Shown here piece after piece: positions 6,072 through 8,810 of a stretch of 8,810 bases of DNA. Source of the DNA: Limnohabitans sp. (lineage in GTDB: Bacteria > Planctomycetota > Phycisphaerae > Phycisphaerales > SM1A02); the NCBI GenBank assembly GCA_030054275.1, contig JASGCF010000127.1:1-8810 (forward strand), in the 5' to 3' direction. Within the stretch, counting starts at the first letter, position 1, and each line of letters opens with the position of its first letter. The translations under genes were made by a program, and so were the position numbers. The notes beneath the pieces were generated by a model. The model was given only the letters and a program-made list of their open reading frames with translations, had not been told where the DNA came from and ran no database searches.

Positions 6072-7763
6072 TCACGCCCGCATTGGTCGCGCAGCAAGTG
6101 CTTTGCGCGCCTCGTCAAGCAATTGCGCAATTTCAATGGGCTTGAAGAGGAAGCAATGCAAGCCCTCTTGGCTTGAGCGCACGATCGAGTGATTCGGGTC
6201 GTAGCCGAATGCTGTCATCAGGATGACGGGCGTTTCTGGGCTCGCGTCTTTGGTCGCACGAAACACTTCGTATCCGTTCGCATCCGGCATGCGGATATCA
6301 GAGATCACAAGGTCGAAGTGCTGGCCCGAGTTCGCCCGCGCACGCAGCAAAGTGATCGCTTTCAGCCCGTCTGGACATTCTGAAACAATCGCGCCTTGTT
6401 GCTCGAACACTTCGCGCACCGTGGTGCGGGTTGTCTCATCGTCATCCGCAACAAGCACAGTGCGACCTGCAAAGACCGGATCAACTTTCCCCTCGCGCAT
6501 GAACTCTTCTGCGCCAAGAATGCCGCGCTGGGCAATACCCACATTGCGCAAGAGTTCATCGAGTCGGGCAACATGTTCGACCATACGAAGTGCGCGTTCG
6601 CGCGCGGTTTCATCGATGGCACTCGTATGAAAGGCACGCGCATCATTGGCAAGTTCCGCAAGCGGACCCGCAGCTTCGCGTGCAAGCGTCGCACTCATCG
6701 CGCGCAGCGTGTCGCAGCGCTCCGCAACCAAGAGGTCGAGCGTTTGGAGTGCCAACGCAACATAACGCCCAAGAAGTTCTGCGCCGATGCGATCTTCATC
6801 GTCGAATCTCGCAAGTTCTTTGCTTTCGACATTCAAGACCCCAATCACCCGCTCGTGCATGCGAAGTGGAACAGTGAGCGTACTCTGCGCACCCGGTAAA
6901 CCGCGGATGTAGCGCGGTTCCTTCGAAACATCGGTGCAAACGATGCTCTCACCGGTTGATGCCACGATTCCGCTCAATCCGTTTGCCTCGGTGCGCGCGA
7001 AGATGCGTTCACCGATGCCAAGTGGTACGAGGCCCGAACAAAACACGAGTTCCAGTTGCCCAGTACGGCGTTCCGTGAGGCGGTACTCAAAGTGATCGAA
7101 GCCGAGCACGCTTCGGGTTGCGCCTACAACGCGAGATTCAAGTGCGCGCAATCGTTCTGGCGCTGGTTGCGAGCGCAATTCCTCGACATCGATGCGCAGC
7201 AGTTCGGAACCAGCGTGGTCGACCGCGTCAAGACGATCTTGCACTTTGCGCGTGGCAGTGGCGTCGACGAGAAGCGCGACAGCCGTATGGATGGCGGTGG
7301 AGGGGGAGGACTGTGTTGCCCCATCGGCGACAGTGCTCATGATTCCAGCCGTGTTTCCAGTCGTGTTTCCAAATGTGGGAGAAGCCGTCTGGGCGCCCGA
7401 CGCCTCGGGCACCATTGGCGTCATGATCACTTCGTACCACGATCCATCGGAGCGAAATGCACCGCGCAGCGTTCGAGCAGCGTTCGGAAGGCGCTGCCAA
7501 GCTCGGATCGCTTCAGTGCAGGTATCGGCAAAGCGACGCATGGTTTCAGGCGACTGTTGCGCAAGGCCGTGATTCATCCAAACCACTTCACCAGTCGCCT
7601 CGACGATGCCCACACCTTGTCCGAGCAGTTCAAGCGTGCGTGATGCTGGGTTCATGGAATTGGAACCTCGCGCGATCGCGGTGGCCGAATGATCAACCGC
7701 AGGCTGACGACTTGGTGCAGGCGAATCTTGTGGCTTGTCATCCGTGGACATGCGGGTATCCAT
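6072..7763 (-). CDS. PAS-GAF-receiver sensory protein (hybrid-kinase-like, no catalytic domain)
   Basis: This 563-residue cytoplasmic signalling protein has a C-terminal phospho-receiver. From the chosen ATG at 7763: residues 1-35 are polar linker; a PAS-like sensor spans about 41-175 (LGQGVGIVEATGEVVWMN, 47-64), interrupted by a Ser/Thr/Gly-rich loop near 120-160; a GAF domain covers about 195-345, ending STLTVPLRMHERVIGVLNVES; a helical segment (346-409) resembles a histidine-kinase dimerisation domain, but the H-box position reads AREAAGPLAEL, with Arg362 in place of the phospho-accepting His, and no ATPase domain follows. The receiver occupies about 433-560 with the acidic pocket Asp440-442, phospho-acceptor Asp489 (ISDIRMPD), Thr517 and Lys541 (FKP), all the residues needed for phosphorylation. 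No DNA-binding or enzymatic output follows. The frame is open up to 7883, but that extension is Arg-rich and overlaps the upstream small gene. ATG 7763 overlaps that gene's end by 26 bases; ATG 7751 (MSTDD) is an equal alternative. Ligand and partner kinase are unknown. Confidence 0.93.
   Translation of the reverse strand: MDTRMSTDDKPQDSPAPSRQPAVDHSATAIARGSNSMNPASRTLELLGQGVGIVEATGEVVWMNHGLAQQSPETMRRFADTCTEAIRAWQRLPNAARTLRGAFRSDGSWYEVIMTPMVPEASGAQTASPTFGNTTGNTAGIMSTVADGATQSSPSTAIHTAVALLVDATATRKVQDRLDAVDHAGSELLRIDVEELRSQPAPERLRALESRVVGATRSVLGFDHFEYRLTERRTGQLELVFCSGLVPLGIGERIFARTEANGLSGIVASTGESIVCTDVSKEPRYIRGLPGAQSTLTVPLRMHERVIGVLNVESKELARFDDEDRIGAELLGRYVALALQTLDLLVAERCDTLRAMSATLAREAAGPLAELANDARAFHTSAIDETARERALRMVEHVARLDELLRNVGIAQRGILGAEEFMREGKVDPVFAGRTVLVADDDETTRTTVREVFEQQGAIVSECPDGLKAITLLRARANSGQHFDLVISDIRMPDANGYEVFRATKDASPETPVILMTAFGYDPNHSIVRSSQEGLHCFLFKPIEIAQLLDEARKALAARPMRA
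7347..7370. repeat. Two-copy 12-bp tandem duplication inside the sensory gene linker
   Basis: AGCCGTGTTTCC and AGTCGTGTTTCC stand side by side, with a partial third copy just before (ATTCC at 7342-7346). They encode the NTTGNTAG-like part of the Ser/Thr/Gly-rich loop in the PAS region. The duplication is in frame and probably marks a tolerant, expanding loop. Confidence 0.7.
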
Positions 7764-8025
7764 TCGCACTCGCCAAGATGCACGCGATGAACCGCGCGCG
7801 CTCCCAATCGAGTACCACCTCAATTTCCGCGCCGTGGCTCCATCCAACGACGAGGACCGATTGCATGTGCGGTTGAGCCGCACACCGCAGTCGGCGAATT
7901 GGCAGTGTAGGGTGAATGCCGCGGTTGCTGCGTTCGGCGATCATCAAACCGAGCTCAATCATGAACGGCTTTCCATCATCAGGGCGCTCCACCAGAAGGG
8001 CCTTCCGTGCGACCAATCGGTACAC
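7738..8025 (-). CDS. Small hypothetical protein upstream of the sensory gene
   Basis: I do not recognise this protein. Read from GTG at 8025 it has 95 residues. It has alternating strand-like segments (YRLVARKALLVER; SVLVVGWSHGAEIEVVLDW) and a helix-forming middle (FMIELGLMIAERSNR), with a short tail NGYPHVHG, and looks like a compact soluble domain. There is no signal peptide or membrane helix. It is transcribed with the PAS-GAF-receiver gene and overlaps its start by about 14-26 bases, so translational coupling and a shared role are likely. The start is uncertain. The frame is open to TTG 8049, which would overlap the divergent ABC gene. GTG 7992 has the best Shine-Dalgarno-like match (GGAAGG, 8 bases before), and ATG 7962 would give about 74 residues. 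Coding status is supported by sensible amino-acid balance and by the Arg-rich junk seen in the competing frame. Confidence 0.62.
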   Translation of the reverse strand: MYRLVARKALLVERPDDGKPFMIELGLMIAERSNRGIHPTLPIRRLRCAAQPHMQSVLVVGWSHGAEIEVVLDWERARFIACILASANGYPHVHG

Positions 8026-8026
8026 T
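8021..8026 (+). promoter_or_regulatory. Possible -10 element (TACACT) for the ABC transporter gene
   Basis: TACACT is followed by CTGCCGCCACTGGA and the ATG at 8041. As for the hexamer before the proline dehydrogenase gene, the spacing would give a leader of about 7 bases, and no Shine-Dalgarno sequence is present at normal spacing. No clear -35 hexamer is seen. The site lies at the edge of the small divergent gene. Confidence 0.25.
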
Positions 8027-8040
8027 CTGCCGCCACTGGA

Positions 8041-8810
8041 ATGACCCAAAAGGTTCCTCCAACCCCCAACCGCATTTCCGATGCTGGCGCCCTTGAAATC
8101 GAGGCCTCGCGCGGTGCATTCGGCGTGGTTGCAAAGGGTCTTGGGAAGCGCTTTGGAGCGGTCGTCGCGGTGCGCGACGCGTCCTTTCAGTTACCAACGC
8201 GCGGCGTGGTTGGGTTGCTCGGACCGAACGGCGCCGGGAAGACGACCACCATTCGCATGATTGCTGGGGTCTTGGTACCGGACGAAGGCGAACTTCTCGT
8301 GGCCGGGCTCGATGCGCGCAGTGCTGGCCGAGACATTCGTGGTCAGATCGGCTACCTACCCGAGTCTGCGCCGCTCTACCCAGAACTGACCGTGCGCGAA
8401 TATCTCGTGTTCCGTGCCCGCATTGCGGGTGTCTTGCGAATGCGCGCAGCGATCGACGACGCGATGCACGCCGCCGATGTTGCCAACTTCGCTGATCGAT
8501 GTTGCGGAACACTTTCAAAGGGCATGCAGCAGCGTGTTGGACTTGCAGCAACGCTGCTCGCAGATCCGAAAGTTCTGATTCTCGATGAACCTTCTGTTGG
8601 ACTCGATCCGCAGCAAGCGCAGTCGTTTCGGGCGCTTTTGCGCACACTTGGTGCGTCGCGGTTGGTGCTCTTGAGTTCACACATTTTGTCGGAGGTTGAG
8701 GATGTGTGTACGCGACTGGTTGTGATTGCGCGCGGCCAAGTGCTGGCGGACACATCGATGGAGTCGTTCCGTGCGCGCGCGATCGGCGGCACAAGACTCT
8801 TGATCGAGAG
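8041..8810 (+). CDS. ABC-2-type exporter ATP-binding protein (GldA-like), partial (C-terminus beyond window)
   Basis: This ATPase would energise an ABC exporter at the inner membrane. 256 residues are visible from ATG 8041 and the frame runs off the right edge. Walker A is GPNGAGKT (61-68). The Q-loop region reads GYLPESAPLYPELTV (104-118), with the Glu-Ser form seen in GldA and related ABC-2 ATPases in place of the usual YLPQ. The signature is LSKGMQQR (158-165), Walker B with catalytic Glu is LILDEPSVGLDP (179-190), and the switch His is His214 in LSSHILSE. Such ATPases usually run to about 300 residues, so about 50 are missing. The N-terminus has about 28 extra polar residues before the first strand (GVVAKGLGKRFG, 28-39), so a later start is possible, though no better one is marked by a Shine-Dalgarno sequence. 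The membrane permease should follow to the right. GldA belongs to gliding motility in Bacteroidetes, but this subfamily is widespread, so cargo and gliding cannot be inferred. Confidence 0.96.
   Translation, partial: MTQKVPPTPNRISDAGALEIEASRGAFGVVAKGLGKRFGAVVAVRDASFQLPTRGVVGLLGPNGAGKTTTIRMIAGVLVPDEGELLVAGLDARSAGRDIRGQIGYLPESAPLYPELTVREYLVFRARIAGVLRMRAAIDDAMHAADVANFADRCCGTLSKGMQQRVGLAATLLADPKVLILDEPSVGLDPQQAQSFRALLRTLGASRLVLLSSHILSEVEDVCTRLVVIARGQVLADTSMESFRARAIGGTRLLIE

Noticed and set aside
6065..6074. Perfect palindrome TGAGGCCTCA overlapping the sensory gene stop codon
   Set aside because: It has no loop and no following T-run, so it is not an intrinsic terminator; a 10-base palindrome is not unusual in GC-rich DNA.
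5798..6136. Minus-strand open frame with collagen-like Gly-X-Y repeats (GVHGSK units)
   Set aside because: It is produced by the 18-bp array being a multiple of three. It overlaps the 3' ends of both prmC and the sensory gene, and the flanking residues are Arg-rich with no structure.
7979..8794. Minus-strand open frame of 271 codons
   Set aside because: Antisense to the ABC ATPase, whose Walker A, signature and Walker B motifs fix the true frame; the antisense product is Arg/Ser/Pro-rich.

Overview
This is a GC-rich, densely packed bacterial chromosomal window with seven protein-coding genes and no rRNA, convincing tRNA, CRISPR array, transposase or phage gene. The gene set (a proline dehydrogenase/P5C dehydrogenase fusion, a starch-synthase-like GT4 glycosyltransferase, PrmC, a PAS-GAF-receiver protein and a GldA-type ABC ATPase) looks like a free-living Gram-negative heterotroph. 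The style is reminiscent of Planctomycetota (Phycisphaerae-like), but that placement is an impression from protein style only, held at low confidence.

Layout. Bases 1-4313 carry three genes on the minus strand, read from right to left: a 161-residue protein of unknown function (4313-3828), a 530-residue GT4 glycosyltransferase (3719-2127) and the N-terminal 660 residues of a proline-catabolic fusion enzyme (1982 to the left edge, cut off inside its aldehyde dehydrogenase domain). The gaps of 108 and 144 bp are too wide for tight translational coupling. A -10-like hexamer close to the start of the fusion gene suggests it may have its own promoter. A 378-bp divergent intergenic stretch (4314-4691) separates this group from prmC on the plus strand (4692-5831), which has a strong Shine-Dalgarno sequence.

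prmC converges with a minus-strand PAS-GAF-receiver protein (about 7763-6072). The gap between the two 3' ends holds an 18-bp tandem repeat array (5834-5977) that begins right after the prmC stop. Upstream of the sensory gene, and overlapping its start by about 26 bases, is a small unknown gene on the same strand (about 8025-7738), so these two probably form a short operon. It diverges almost without a gap from an ABC-2-type exporter ATPase (8041 to the right edge, cut off).

Functional picture. The fusion enzyme would oxidise proline to glutamate, the glycosyltransferase would build an alpha-glucan or other glycoconjugate, and PrmC would methylate the GGQ glutamine of peptide-release factors. 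The sensory protein would carry a phosphorylation-dependent signal without a DNA-binding output, and the ABC ATPase would power an exporter whose membrane partner lies outside the window. I see no single multi-gene new system. The points that most deserve a second look are the two-block 18-bp repeat array, the roughly 65-residue insertion in the PrmC methyltransferase fold, the degenerate histidine-kinase-like helix in the PAS-GAF-receiver protein, and the unknown small gene coupled to it.
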